Assembly (NCBI GenBank): GCA_023428245.1
Contig: JAEYYX010000060.1
Span: 1-56,412 of the forward strand
DNA length: 56,412 bases
From: Pseudomonadota bacterium
Lineage (GTDB): Bacteria; Myxococcota_A; Polyangia; Polyangiales; Polyangiaceae
Direction of reading: 5' to 3'
The position numbers and the translations under genes are program-made. Positions 1-7,982 of the stretch are shown here, one piece after another (positions within the stretch are counted from its first letter, which is position 1; each line of letters starts with the position of its first letter). Under the pieces are notes generated by a model that worked only from the letters and a program-made list of their open reading frames with translations, had not been told where the DNA came from and did not search any database.

Positions 1-265
1 GTGGGGCACGGCCGGGCACGGTCGGGACGGGGAGGCGCGGGACGCGACGCCGGCGCGCGCAGCGCGCGGTGGGCCTTTCTTGCGGTTCGTCGAGCGGGTG
101 AGCTCCAGGTGAAGGCTCGGTCGGGCAATGCCGGATGTGACGGGCCGGGGCCAGAGAACGGTGTTCTGGTCTCCGATTCACTATGGGCGGAAGGCGGAAA
201 GCTATTTGGCCATATTCTTGCTATGCTGGATGCGCCTTCGTAGGGAGGCGGGAGTTTCTTAGGAG
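1..265. other. Gene-free leader upstream of the lipoprotein pair
   Basis: No convincing gene is visible. An open frame over 1-243 has no recognisable domain and no ribosome-binding site. Positions 4-32 hold about three imperfect 10-bp units of the form GGGCACGGYC. The right half contains the sigma-54-like promoter annotated separately. Confidence 0.5.
205..223 (+). promoter_or_regulatory. Sigma-54-type promoter candidate
   Basis: The sequence TTTGGCCATATTCTTGCTA has the -24 GG (208-209) and -12 GC (220-221) separated by exactly ten bases, with TTGGC and TTGCT matching the RpoN consensus cores. Transcription would start near 233, about 33 bases before the first lipoprotein ATG. This is a sequence match only; no enhancer site was identified. 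Confidence 0.5.
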
Positions 266-553
266 ATGGTGAAGAGGCGACAGACGCGGAGGCTCAGGCT
301 CCTCGCGACAGTGGGCGGCATTGGGCTGGCCGGCTGCGCGCTCTCGCCGATCCCCGATCTTCCGATCGACGGGGGCGGAGGGATTGGCGGAAGTTCTAGC
401 GGCGCCGGCGGAGCGTTCGGAACCGGTGGCGCACCCATAGGGGGCGCTCCCGAACTAGGCGGCGCGCCCCCTATCGGCGGTGTCCCCGAGCCTTCGACGG
501 AGAGCGAAAAGACTCCGTCGCTCGGCGGCCAAAGTGGTCGCGCGGGGGACTAG
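266..553 (+). CDS. Small Gly-rich lipoprotein
   Basis: A 95-residue protein with a basic N-terminus, a short hydrophobic segment and a lipobox ending in LAGC near residue 24, so it is predicted to be lipid-anchored. The mature part opens with CALSPIPDLP and continues as a low-complexity Gly/Ala/Pro stretch typical of Polyangia surface lipoproteins. The start is either the ATG at 266 or the adjacent GTG at 269; an AGGAG lies immediately upstream and spaces better to the GTG. The next gene begins 12 bases later and is a paralogue, so the two probably share a transcript from the sigma-54-like promoter. No function can be assigned. Confidence 0.65.
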   Translation: MVKRRQTRRLRLLATVGGIGLAGCALSPIPDLPIDGGGGIGGSSSGAGGAFGTGGAPIGGAPELGGAPPIGGVPEPSTESEKTPSLGGQSGRAGD

Positions 554-565
554 AAGGGGCGGGGG

Positions 566-1018
566 ATGACGACGCACAGGGTTCGAATCTGGACAATCAT
601 GAGTCTGACAGGCGGCATCACGCTCGCCTGCGGTTTGAATCCGATCGCCGACCTTCCAGGCAAGGACAAGACGCCTCCGTCGATCCCCGGTGACGACAGC
701 TCGTCGGCCAACGATGACGGACCGAAGGGGACCGGTGGTGCTCTCATTCCTTGGCGGCCAGGCTCGGGCGGCGCCAAAGCCGGCGCCGGAGGATACCCGA
801 ATTCGGGCGCGGGCGGGGGTTCCTTCCCGGGCGCCGGAGGAACGGCGGGCGCGGCCGGCGGAACGGGTGTGGGCGGTGGCGGCGAGACGCCCGTAGCTGG
901 TGGCGCGTCCGCTGCCGGCGGTCAGCCAGCGTCCGGAGGATGGACCGGAGACCTCGGCGGCGCCGCAGGCGCCATCGGTCAGGACGACGGAGAAGGGGGG
1001 TCCTGGTTCTTCCCTTGA
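566..1018 (+). CDS. Gly-rich lipoprotein, paralogue of the preceding gene
   Basis: A 150-residue predicted lipoprotein with a hydrophobic N-terminus and a Cys at about residue 22 in TLACG. The first mature residues, CGLNPIADLPG, align with CALSPIPDLP of the upstream gene, and both continue into Gly-rich repeats, which indicates tandem duplication. The rest is GGAGG-type low complexity ending in SWFFP. A G-rich ribosome-binding site precedes the ATG. The gene faces the cyclic-nucleotide-binding protein, with only a few bases between the stop codons. The role is unknown; a surface or spacer function is guesswork. Confidence 0.65.
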   Translation: MTTHRVRIWTIMSLTGGITLACGLNPIADLPGKDKTPPSIPGDDSSSANDDGPKGTGGALIPWRPGSGGAKAGAGGYPNSGAGGGSFPGAGGTAGAAGGTGVGGGGETPVAGGASAAGGQPASGGWTGDLGGAAGAIGQDDGEGGSWFFP

Positions 1019-1022
1019 CCGC

Positions 1023-1544
1023 TCAAGGTCGGCGCCAAACCCACGAGTCGGGATTCGCAACCATTTCGGCCATCATGCCGTCTGCCACGCGGAGCCGCCG
1101 GCTCATCTCGCGCGCCATGTTCAAAATGATCAGCGCGTAGGTCTTCACGTCCGTTCGGTAGAGACGATCGAGATCGCGAGGTGTGATACGAATGAGAGTA
1201 GCGGGTGAGGCGGCCATCACCGTCGCCGAGCGCTTCTGTACGTCGATGATGCTCATCTCGCCGAACCAGTCGCGCGGCCCGAGCACAGCTACGCGCACCT
1301 CGCTCCCGTTTTTGCTCTGTTTTTCGATCTCGATGTCGCCCTGGAGCACGACGTACATCGCGTCTCCAAGATCTCCCTCGCGGAAGAGATAGGTCCCGGG
1401 CGGGACTTCGATCACCTCGAGCGCGCCCGCCAGGTCATCGAGCACCGGCTCCGACAGCGCTCCAAAGAGGCCGATTTCCCGCAGCTCCGCCGCGGTCACC
1501 CGCTTTTTGGAACTCGTCTCCGAAGAGACGGGTCCGTGCGTCAT
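1023..1544 (-). CDS. Cyclic nucleotide-binding domain protein
   Basis: A 173-residue protein built around one Crp/cNMP-binding beta-barrel. The GTYLFREGDLGDAMYVV strand pair and the phosphate-binding cassette FGEMSIIDVQKRSATV, including the Arg of the RSAT motif, are intact. No helix-turn-helix follows, so it is not a DNA-binding Crp; it is more likely a stand-alone sensor or the regulatory part of a complex. The ATG at 1544 is chosen because GGAGGAG sits just upstream of it; the open frame extends to 1730 but that part overlaps the upstream acetyltransferase. An ATG at 1556 is the alternative. The ligand (cAMP, cGMP or other) cannot be told from sequence. Confidence 0.8.
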   Translation of the reverse strand: MTHGPVSSETSSKKRVTAAELREIGLFGALSEPVLDDLAGALEVIEVPPGTYLFREGDLGDAMYVVLQGDIEIEKQSKNGSEVRVAVLGPRDWFGEMSIIDVQKRSATVMAASPATLIRITPRDLDRLYRTDVKTYALIILNMAREMSRRLRVADGMMAEMVANPDSWVWRRP

Positions 1545-1623
1545 TCGCTCCTCCATGGTCGCCCTTATTCTCTCTCCCAAACCGAGTGGCTCGCTCCCCC
1601 ATTTCGACCCCGGCGCGCTCTCC

Positions 1624-2061
1624 TCAAAGCGTCTTGCTGAACACGATCCGCGGCCGAGCCGGGCCCGCGTAGTCCTCGACCTCGAGCGCGTCCCAGCCGA
1701 GAGCCTTGTGGAACGCGACAGAGATCTCATTGCTCGGCGTGGTGATCGCCTTGAGCCGGCGACAGCCCGCCGCGCGCGCCTCTTCCTCGAAGCTTTGGTA
1801 AAGAACCTTACCTACGCCGCGACGGCGGTAGTCAGGGTGGATCCCGATGAGGTGGACGTAGCCGGTCTTCGGCGGACCAGGGGCGACGAAGCCGAACAGA
1901 AAGCCCACCATGATTCCGTCGTGTTCGACGACCCGCGCCAAAGACCCGAGCTCATAGAAGAAGATCGGATGCGCCAGGGTTGTCGTGGGGCCGCCCCACC
2001 AACGATCGATGACCTGAACGATGTTCTGAAAATCCTGTTTCCCGAGAGGTCGTGTGATCAT
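1624..2061 (-). CDS. GNAT family N-acetyltransferase
   Basis: A 145-residue protein with the GNAT fold. The acetyl-CoA-binding motif A is clear: VHLIGIHPDYRRRGVGKVLY, with the RRxGxG/A-type pyrophosphate loop. It is followed by the motif B-like AFHKALGWD. The length is normal for a single-domain GNAT. The substrate is unknown; such proteins acetylate amino groups of small molecules or protein N-termini. It lies 79 bases upstream of the cNMP-binding gene on the same strand and may be co-transcribed with it, and it is divergent from rpe. Confidence 0.85.
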   Translation of the reverse strand: MITRPLGKQDFQNIVQVIDRWWGGPTTTLAHPIFFYELGSLARVVEHDGIMVGFLFGFVAPGPPKTGYVHLIGIHPDYRRRGVGKVLYQSFEEEARAAGCRRLKAITTPSNEISVAFHKALGWDALEVEDYAGPARPRIVFSKTL

Positions 2062-2183
2062 GATCCTGAAAGCCTGTCCGCCTTTTCAAGGAGAGTAGGT
2101 CCCGCCCAAAAAACGGCAAGCCCGAAGCGACCGAACCAGGACAACCGAGGGCACCTCGTGTATCTCCAGCCCGAGGCCGACCC

Positions 2184-2843
2184 ATGAACCGAGTACGCAT
2201 CGCTCCTTCCGTCCTGAGTGCAGACCTTGCGCGTCTCGGCGACGAGATTCGCGATGTCGAGAGCGGCGGCGCTGACATTATCCACCTCGACGTCATCGAC
2301 GGCCGCTTCGCACCCAACATCACCTGGGGACAGCCACTCGTGCGCGCAGCGCGAGGCGTGACGAAACTTCCCCTCGATGTCCACCTCATGATCGTCGAAC
2401 CCGATCGGCACGTCGAGGGATTCGCCGAAGCGGGGGCCGACGTCATCGGCATCCACGTGGAGGCGGACCTACATGCGCCCCGGACTCTCACCCGCATTCG
2501 AAGTTTCGGAAAGAAGTCGTCCATCACCTTGAACCCCCAGACCGGTCTCGAGTCCCTCGACTACTTGCTCGAGTTCGTCGACCAGGTCTTGCTCATGAGC
2601 GTGAACCCGGGCTTCAGCGGTCAGAAATTCTTGCCGTCGGTGCTCCCGAAGGTGCGCGCTTTGCGCGAGCGGATCGATCGGCTCGGGCTCGCGATCGACA
2701 TCGAGGTGGACGGGGGCGTGGATGAAACGACAGCGCCTCAGCTGATCGAAGCGGGCGCGACCATTCTCGTGAGCGGACAGACAGTTTTCGGTGCCGCCGA
2801 TCGGGCCAAGGCGATCCGCATGCTGAGGGGCGCCGGTTCGTGA
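2184..2843 (+). CDS. rpe: Ribulose-phosphate 3-epimerase
   Basis: A 219-residue TIM-barrel enzyme that interconverts ribulose 5-phosphate and xylulose 5-phosphate in the pentose phosphate pathway, in the cytoplasm. Signature elements are in order: IAPSVLSADLARLGDE at the N-terminus, HLDVIDGRFAPNIT with metal-binding His34 and Asp36, DVHLMI, MSVNPGFSGQKF, and the late EVDGGV catalytic Asp followed by a Gly-rich phosphate-binding end. Length matches the family (210-230). The downstream lipoprotein starts at a GTG that overlaps the stop codon (GTGA), so the two genes are translationally coupled. Confidence 0.96.
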   Translation: MNRVRIAPSVLSADLARLGDEIRDVESGGADIIHLDVIDGRFAPNITWGQPLVRAARGVTKLPLDVHLMIVEPDRHVEGFAEAGADVIGIHVEADLHAPRTLTRIRSFGKKSSITLNPQTGLESLDYLLEFVDQVLLMSVNPGFSGQKFLPSVLPKVRALRERIDRLGLAIDIEVDGGVDETTAPQLIEAGATILVSGQTVFGAADRAKAIRMLRGAGS

Positions 2844-4156
2844 GAGTCTCCCCCTTTGCTCTGCTCCTTGGGTGCGCCTGTGCGACCAGCCCCGCGCCCG
2901 CTCCGCGCAGCGAGGGCTCTCCGAAAGAGCCCGCAGAGGCCCTACCCGCCGCCGAAGAGAAAAAACAGGCGAACGCGCCCGAGCAGTTCAAAGCAGAACT
3001 CGAAGAGATCAGCGCCCTGCGCGGCCTCGCCCCGGCGCGTCCTGTGACTGGGCTCCGCGTCACGAGGGACGCTCTCCGCGAACACCTCGAACAAACCTTC
3101 GAACAGAACGTCCCTGAAAAGGAGCAGTCCGGAACCGAGGAGATGCTCGTGGCTCTCGCGGACTTGCCCCGCGACTTTCACTTCAAGGAGACCTGGCTCT
3201 CGCTCATGCAGAGCGAACTCGCGGGACTTTACGATCCGAAGGAAGACGTTCTCTTCGTCGTCGACGGCCTCGAGCAGACCCTCGATCGGGCGACCTTGCT
3301 CCACGAGCTCGTCCACGCTCTCCAAGATCAGCGCTTCGATCTCGACAGGCTGACGGCAGCAGGTGACGACCGCGGCGACGAGAAGAGCGCGATTTCGGCG
3401 CTCGCCGAAGGGGACGCGACGAGCGTCATGTTCGACTCGCTGCTCCGTCCGGAGGGAAAAACCGCCCTCGACATTCCGCCGGGCATCATCGAGACCCAGC
3501 TCGCCTTGAGCGGCGCCGGTGCGCCGAAGAACGTGCCCCAGCTCATCATCCGCTCCATGATCGCGCCCTACATCGACGGCTTCGCCTTCGTCCACGCGCT
3601 CCGGGCGCGCGGCGGGTTCGCTGAAGTCGACCGCGTCTGGAGCCACCTTCCGCGCTCGACGGAGCAAGTTCTTCATCTCGACAAGTACGACGCAGATGAG
3701 CGACCCGTGAGTGTCCCGCTCCCGGCTCCTCCAGAGAGCGGCTTCGAGCTCACGTTCCACGACACCTGGGGCGAACAATCGCTCCGGCTCCTGCTCGAAG
3801 AGTGGGTCGACCGGAAGACAGCAGGAGCCGCAGCCGCAGGCTGGGGCGGCGATCGCATTGCGGCCTTTTCCCGCGGCTCTGAGCGTGCTGTAGCCGGCGT
3901 TTGGGTCATGGACACGACGAAGGACGCGAGTGAGCTCGTGAGCGCCCTGAGCGCCCGTCGCGGCCCGGGAAAGGCCCTCGCTCGAGGTGAGACCAGTTTC
4001 TGTCTCCTCGGCAAAAATCAACTCTCGCTCGCCGTCGCCTCCTCGGGCGCAAAAGTCGTCGCCGCTGCAGGCCCCTACGAGCGCACCCAGACGGAGCCGC
4101 TGAGCTGTGAAGCCTCACGTCGCTGGGCTCAGTCGCTCGTGCGTGCCACTCCGTGA
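2840..4156 (+). CDS. Putative zinc metallopeptidase lipoprotein
   Basis: A 438-residue predicted lipoprotein: the short hydrophobic N-terminus runs into LLGCACATS, so Cys12 or Cys14 could be acylated, followed by a charged Pro/Ala/Glu linker. A zinc-metallopeptidase HExxH motif is present as LLHELVHALQDQRFDL (His155-His159). It follows ELAGLYDPKEDVLFVVDG, a combination seen in several uncharacterised myxobacterial secreted peptidases. The third zinc ligand is not certain; EGDAT further on is a candidate. The GTG start overlaps the rpe stop by four bases. Substrate unknown; an envelope location is inferred from the lipobox. Confidence 0.7.
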   Translation: MRVSPFALLLGCACATSPAPAPRSEGSPKEPAEALPAAEEKKQANAPEQFKAELEEISALRGLAPARPVTGLRVTRDALREHLEQTFEQNVPEKEQSGTEEMLVALADLPRDFHFKETWLSLMQSELAGLYDPKEDVLFVVDGLEQTLDRATLLHELVHALQDQRFDLDRLTAAGDDRGDEKSAISALAEGDATSVMFDSLLRPEGKTALDIPPGIIETQLALSGAGAPKNVPQLIIRSMIAPYIDGFAFVHALRARGGFAEVDRVWSHLPRSTEQVLHLDKYDADERPVSVPLPAPPESGFELTFHDTWGEQSLRLLLEEWVDRKTAGAAAAGWGGDRIAAFSRGSERAVAGVWVMDTTKDASELVSALSARRGPGKALARGETSFCLLGKNQLSLAVASSGAKVVAAAGPYERTQTEPLSCEASRRWAQSLVRATP

Positions 4157-4186
4157 CACACTTCGCGGGGCGACCGGGACACGAGC

Positions 4187-4208
4187 GCCCTGTCTGATCG
4201 CTCAGGGC
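4187..4208 (+). terminator. Stem-loop after the metallopeptidase gene
   Basis: A perfect 6-bp stem GCCCTG / CAGGGC with a 10-base loop lies 31 bases after the stop codon. There is no T-tract, so intrinsic termination is uncertain. Confidence 0.3.
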
Positions 4209-4332
4209 AGCACAGTGGGGCGAATGCGCCGTTCATGAGGGCGCTTTCTGCGCGGCGGCGCTTTAGGTGTTTCGCCGGGAATGCCGGGCGACTTTGAGGG
4301 GTTGGTCTTCATGAAAGGCAGGTCAAACGCGC

Positions 4333-4350
4333 TTGGCACGGAGGGTGCTT
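4333..4350 (+). promoter_or_regulatory. Sigma-54-type promoter candidate
   Basis: TTGGCACGGAGGGTGCTT contains TTGGCACG at -24 and TGCT at -12 with GG-N10-GC spacing (GG 4335-4336, GC 4347-4348), a good RpoN match. The predicted start site near 4360 leaves a very short leader holding the GGAGG of the next gene (ATG at 4373). Direct repeats GCCGGG-AAT-GCCGGG lie about 50 bases upstream and could bind an activator, which is speculation. Confidence 0.6.
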
Positions 4351-4372
4351 AAGAGACGTTCGGAGGCAACAG

Positions 4373-4789
4373 ATGGAAGCTCAACACACCGCGCCGAGGC
4401 GAGCGACCCGAAGCTGGCTTTCTCTGATCGCGGAGACCTCGGACTCCGTCAGTTCTCACGTCGCGCGCGTTGAGCTCACCGGCCACGGCCATGGCCCGCT
4501 GAGCGTCATCGTTCAAATTGTTGCTCACGACGGAAGGGTACTCGGCGCTGAACGCTGGACCGGAACTGCAGAAGATCTCGAGGAAGGTGTCTTCATCGAT
4601 GTCGGCGCTTGGATCTCGGAGGATGACGCCCGCGACGCGCGAGCGATCGCCTTTTACGACGACACCGATGGACTGCTCGAGCCAGCGCTGCTTCGCGATC
4701 CGAACAGCGCTCCTGGCAAGCGACTCGGTCGCTCCGTGACGCGTCTCGATCTCGACCTCGGTCCGGCGCGCCACGGTCACGCGGCTTAA
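4373..4789 (+). CDS. Hypothetical protein, 138 aa
   Basis: No family is recognised. The protein is acidic in the middle (AEDLEEGVFIDVGAWISEDDARDARAIAF region) with no signal peptide or membrane segment, so it is probably cytoplasmic. This strand is preferred over the overlapping reverse frame (4349-4930) because GGAGG sits seven bases before the ATG and a sigma-54-like promoter lies directly upstream. The coding strand also shows a plausible alternation of hydrophobic strands (VARVELTG, LSVIVQIVAHDGRVLGAERW). It stands alone between the metallopeptidase and the nucleotidyltransferase module. Confidence 0.6.
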   Translation: MEAQHTAPRRATRSWLSLIAETSDSVSSHVARVELTGHGHGPLSVIVQIVAHDGRVLGAERWTGTAEDLEEGVFIDVGAWISEDDARDARAIAFYDDTDGLLEPALLRDPNSAPGKRLGRSVTRLDLDLGPARHGHAA

Positions 4790-4916
4790 GGTCGCCTGCT
4801 TCGGTGGCGGCGCGCTCGCGCGGCGCGAGCCAGGAGTGAGTCGCAGCGGGGAAGCTTTGCTTGGCCCGTGCGAAGGCGGTGCTCGAAAGCCCTGCGAGAT
4901 TTGATAGACTCGCGCA

Positions 4917-5252
4917 GTGACCTCGCGCATGGGCTTTCATAGCTTGTCAGAAGCGCGAAGTTTCGCCCTCCACGAGGAGGTTTCCGCGCGCCTCGCGGCG
5001 AAGCCAGAGCTCCTCGAGCGTGCGCGAGAGCGTGTCCAGAAATGGCTGCAAGATCCGCCAGCTCATCCCTACGCGGCAGCTTGGAGCGATCTCCTGCTCT
5101 CGCCTCTCTCTGAGCTCCAGAGCGCCCTCACCGACCGTGGGGAAAGGATGACGGCGCTTCGCCAAGCGAGCCCGTTTGCTGGAGCTCTCGACAACAGGAC
5201 ACGCTGGAACATCTTGAGGCGCCCGGAGCTGCGTGGCCATGAAACGAGCTGA
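4917..5252 (+). CDS. Small helical protein, possible antitoxin-like partner
   Basis: A 111-residue, mostly alpha-helical cytoplasmic protein (SLSEARSFALHEEVSARLAA, ERARERVQKWLQD), starting at a GTG (4917) or the ATG at 4929. Its last 20 bases overlap the start of the nucleotidyltransferase-like gene, so the two are coupled. Small helical proteins of this layout, with a closing RTRWNILRR-type tail, are often found directly upstream of DUF6036-like nucleotidyltransferases. I regard an antitoxin or regulatory role as likely but unproven. No DNA-binding motif can be pointed to with confidence. Confidence 0.65.
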   Translation: MTSRMGFHSLSEARSFALHEEVSARLAAKPELLERARERVQKWLQDPPAHPYAAAWSDLLLSPLSELQSALTDRGERMTALRQASPFAGALDNRTRWNILRRPELRGHETS

Positions 5253-5775
5253 CCTCGAGCACATCATCCGTGCAGCTGCGACGATCGCTGACGACGATGA
5301 GTTGATTGTCCTCGGGAGCCAGGCCGTCCTCGCACAATTTCCGCACGCGCCCGAGGAAATGCTCCGCTCGGACGAGGCGGACGTCTATCCGAAGAACAAG
5401 CCCGAACGTTGGGAGCTAATCGACGGGGCGATCGGCGAACTGTCGACCTTCCACGATACTTTCGGCTACTACGCCCAAGGGGTCGAGCCCGGCGTTGCAA
5501 CGCTACCGAATGGGTGGGAGGCCCGCCTGATTCCGCTCTCCAACTCCGCGACGCGCGGAGCGACCGGACTTTGTCTTGAGCTCCACGATTTGCTCATCTC
5601 GAAGTATGTGGCGAACCGGGAGAAGGATCGGCGCTACTGCCGGGCGGCGGCGAGCGCCGGTTTGGCCCAGCGAAAGACCCTAGAGGATCGTCTCGCAGAA
5701 ACGCGGGTCGACGACGCTACGCGGGAGCTGATTCAGAACCTGATCGCTTCCGATTTTTCGGAGTCCGAAAGCTGA
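5233..5775 (+). CDS. DUF6036-like nucleotidyltransferase-fold protein
   Basis: A 180-residue protein with the minimal nucleotidyltransferase layout: a GSQAVLAQFP segment near residue 30 corresponding to the GS motif, then RSDEADVYPK about 20 residues later in the position of the DxD/E metal site. The later ELHDLLISKYVANREKD helix is typical of this group. The canonical DxD is replaced by D-E-A-D, so activity is not assured. It overlaps the upstream small gene by 20 bases. The pair resembles nucleotidyltransferase toxin-antitoxin systems of the AbiEii/MenA kind in architecture only. Start is the ATG of MAMKRADL; the third-codon ATG is an alternative. Confidence 0.7.
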   Translation: MAMKRADLEHIIRAAATIADDDELIVLGSQAVLAQFPHAPEEMLRSDEADVYPKNKPERWELIDGAIGELSTFHDTFGYYAQGVEPGVATLPNGWEARLIPLSNSATRGATGLCLELHDLLISKYVANREKDRRYCRAAASAGLAQRKTLEDRLAETRVDDATRELIQNLIASDFSESES

Positions 5776-5819
5776 GCGAATCGCGCGAGGCCGGATGCGG
5801 GCACAGCGCCCCTTCGCCT

Positions 5820-7982
5820 TCACGCGCTCGCGGCCCGCTCTTCTTTTGCGCGTTCGACGGCGTTTTTCGCCTTGAGCGCCGCCACTCGGGTCAAAAAGTC
5901 CTGTTCCTCGCGCTTGTTGAGGGGTTCGCCTCCGAAGCGGGCACGCACGTAGAGGTTCGTGAGCGCGAGGATCTCCTCGCCGAGCGGATGTCCCGCGCCC
6001 ACGATCGCTTGCGCGTGACGGAGCGGGGGAGTTGTGACAGGTCGCGAGAGGCCGAGACTGTCGAGAGCCCTCTCAAGTCGCCTGTAGAGGTCAATGGTGC
6101 GCAGGCTGATGACCTCGCGCTTCTCCCCGCTCATTTGGCGACGCCTGCGTCGGATCAGCAAGATGACGCCACCAAGAGCCACGATGCCCACAATGGTCCC
6201 GACAATCATCTTCAGGTTCGCCTGGCTCGGAGCCAAGTCGCGAGCCAGCGATCGCCCGCGCGAGATCTCCTGGCGGACCTTACCCAAAAGACCCATCTGC
6301 TGATTCAGGTCAAAGCCAACAACGTGACGATCCCAACCTTGGGCTAGGGCTTCCATGAGCTCGCGCATCGTGAGCCAGGTCGAATCGCGGCGCTCGAGGG
6401 CCTGAGAGAGGGAAGGCGGCGTCGGATCGAAGCGGCGCCAGCCCACGTCCGGGAGGAACGCCTCGACCCACGAGTGCGCGTCGCCTTGGCGCACCGCGTA
6501 GAAGTTCCCGAAGCGGTTGTACGTCCCGCCGACGAAGCCGGTCACGTTGCGCGCCGGGATGCCGAGGGTGCGGAGCAAGAGCACCATCGCGGTCGAGTAG
6601 AACTCACAGTGACCCGCCTTCGACTCGAAGAGGAAGTGATCGATCGGATCGGGAGTGCCTCCGGATGGAGAGCTCAGGTCGTAGCGATACTCCGCGCGCA
6701 GCCGCTCCTGGATCTTGAGGGCGATCGCTCCCGGCTCTCGCTCATCCTCAACCCACTTCTCGGCCAGGTCGAGCACCCGCTCGCTCAGATTCGACGGCAG
6801 CTGGAGGTAGGCCGCCGCAAGCGCCTGACTCAGCTCAGCGCCCCCGCCCGGGCGGCTCCCTTTCGCGGGCAAATAGACCTGATAGGCGAGACCGCTCGAC
6901 CCCGACGCGGCGTATTCGATCTCTCCGTGCAGGCCGATTTGGATGAGCGGTCGCGCCCGCCCAGGTCGTCGATTCTCTTCGACGACCTCGAAGGCCACAG
7001 CTTCGCCCGGAAGGAAAACCACCGCTGGCTGGATCGGCTCGAGCTCGATGCGCCAGGTCTCGTCGGAGGCGCGCGGATAGCGAGTGAGCGGGACCAAAGG
7101 CGAGCCCATCTCCCTCTGATGAGGCACACGCACCGACCGCTCCCAGGCGCGCCCGTCGTAGCGATCGAAGGCCGCTCCCCGCAGGTACAGGTTCCTTCGG
7201 TGCGGCGGATTTTCAGGAAGCGGGCCCGGCACCACACGCATCACGAGCGTCGGATCGGTGCGAATTGTTCCGACCCCTCCGAGATCGACGCGATCGGAGA
7301 AGCCAACGACGCGCGACGGTTCGATCGGTGAGACGACGAGCCAGGCGAAGCCCACCCGCGGAAAGGCGAGGAACAAGAGCGCCGTCGTCAAAAATACCGG
7401 GAGAGCGAGGGAGCATGTAAAGAGCAGGAAGCGCGAGTCGATGACTCGGCGGCTGCGCAGGATGCGCGGCACGTCCACGGGCATGCCCGTTCGGTCGCGG
7501 GCGCCTTGGCGGTAGTTGCCTTCGACCTCGCGCCGAAGATGCGACAGGACGAGAGCGCCGGGCGTGAGCATCAAGAAGCCGACGAGAGCCGCCGCGTAAG
7601 TGAGTCCGCCGCCGAGTACCGTGCCCGCGATCAGGTGCAACAAGGCGAGCAGAATGACCTGATGATCGTGGGCTGCGCCGCGGCGGGTCGCGAGTCGGAC
7701 CACCTGAAGTAAGGCGGCGAATTCGACGACGATCGGAATCGGCGAAGCTCCGAGGAAGAGCCGGAGCAACTGCACGGCGAGGAATACCGGCGGCAGAAAC
7801 GCTCCCACCGCCCTCATCACCCGCCCCTGTTTGGCTGCCTCGGAGAGCACAAACCCCCCGATCAAACCCACCACCACGAACCCCGTCGCGATCGGGTGGA
7901 GCTTGCCGCTGGCCACGAGCGCAAAGAGCCCGAGCAGCGCCAGGGCGTCCGTCATCAGACGGTGCACAAGGCCGAACCTCAT
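5820..7982 (-). CDS. TgpA-type membrane transglutaminase (DUF3488 / transglutaminase-like)
   Basis: A 720-residue protein with about five N-terminal membrane helices (residues 10-210), a large extracytoplasmic transglutaminase-like domain, one more helix near residues 590-610 and a cytoplasmic C-terminal tail (DUF4129-like). The catalytic triad is visible: Cys459 in AGHCEFYSTA, His503 in GDAHSWVEAF and Asp519 in RRFDPTPP. Family members include TgpA of Pseudomonas; the exact reaction is not settled. It is the last gene of the MoxR-DUF58-transglutaminase operon and its start overlaps the DUF58 stop by four bases. Confidence 0.92.
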   Translation of the reverse strand: MRFGLVHRLMTDALALLGLFALVASGKLHPIATGFVVVGLIGGFVLSEAAKQGRVMRAVGAFLPPVFLAVQLLRLFLGASPIPIVVEFAALLQVVRLATRRGAAHDHQVILLALLHLIAGTVLGGGLTYAAALVGFLMLTPGALVLSHLRREVEGNYRQGARDRTGMPVDVPRILRSRRVIDSRFLLFTCSLALPVFLTTALLFLAFPRVGFAWLVVSPIEPSRVVGFSDRVDLGGVGTIRTDPTLVMRVVPGPLPENPPHRRNLYLRGAAFDRYDGRAWERSVRVPHQREMGSPLVPLTRYPRASDETWRIELEPIQPAVVFLPGEAVAFEVVEENRRPGRARPLIQIGLHGEIEYAASGSSGLAYQVYLPAKGSRPGGGAELSQALAAAYLQLPSNLSERVLDLAEKWVEDEREPGAIALKIQERLRAEYRYDLSSPSGGTPDPIDHFLFESKAGHCEFYSTAMVLLLRTLGIPARNVTGFVGGTYNRFGNFYAVRQGDAHSWVEAFLPDVGWRRFDPTPPSLSQALERRDSTWLTMRELMEALAQGWDRHVVGFDLNQQMGLLGKVRQEISRGRSLARDLAPSQANLKMIVGTIVGIVALGGVILLIRRRRRQMSGEKREVISLRTIDLYRRLERALDSLGLSRPVTTPPLRHAQAIVGAGHPLGEEILALTNLYVRARFGGEPLNKREEQDFLTRVAALKAKNAVERAKEERAASA

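Noticed and set aside
578..590. GGTTCGAATC, resembling a tRNA T-loop
   Set aside because: The flanking bases do not form a 5-bp T-stem and no acceptor or anticodon arm can be built; it lies in the start of a lipoprotein gene.
2942..4021. 359-codon reverse frame across the metallopeptidase
   Set aside because: The forward strand carries a lipobox and HExxH motif and is coupled to rpe; the reverse frame is its shadow.
4349..4930. 193-codon reverse frame
   Set aside because: The forward gene at 4373 has GGAGG and a sigma-54-like promoter; the reverse frame has no recognised domain.
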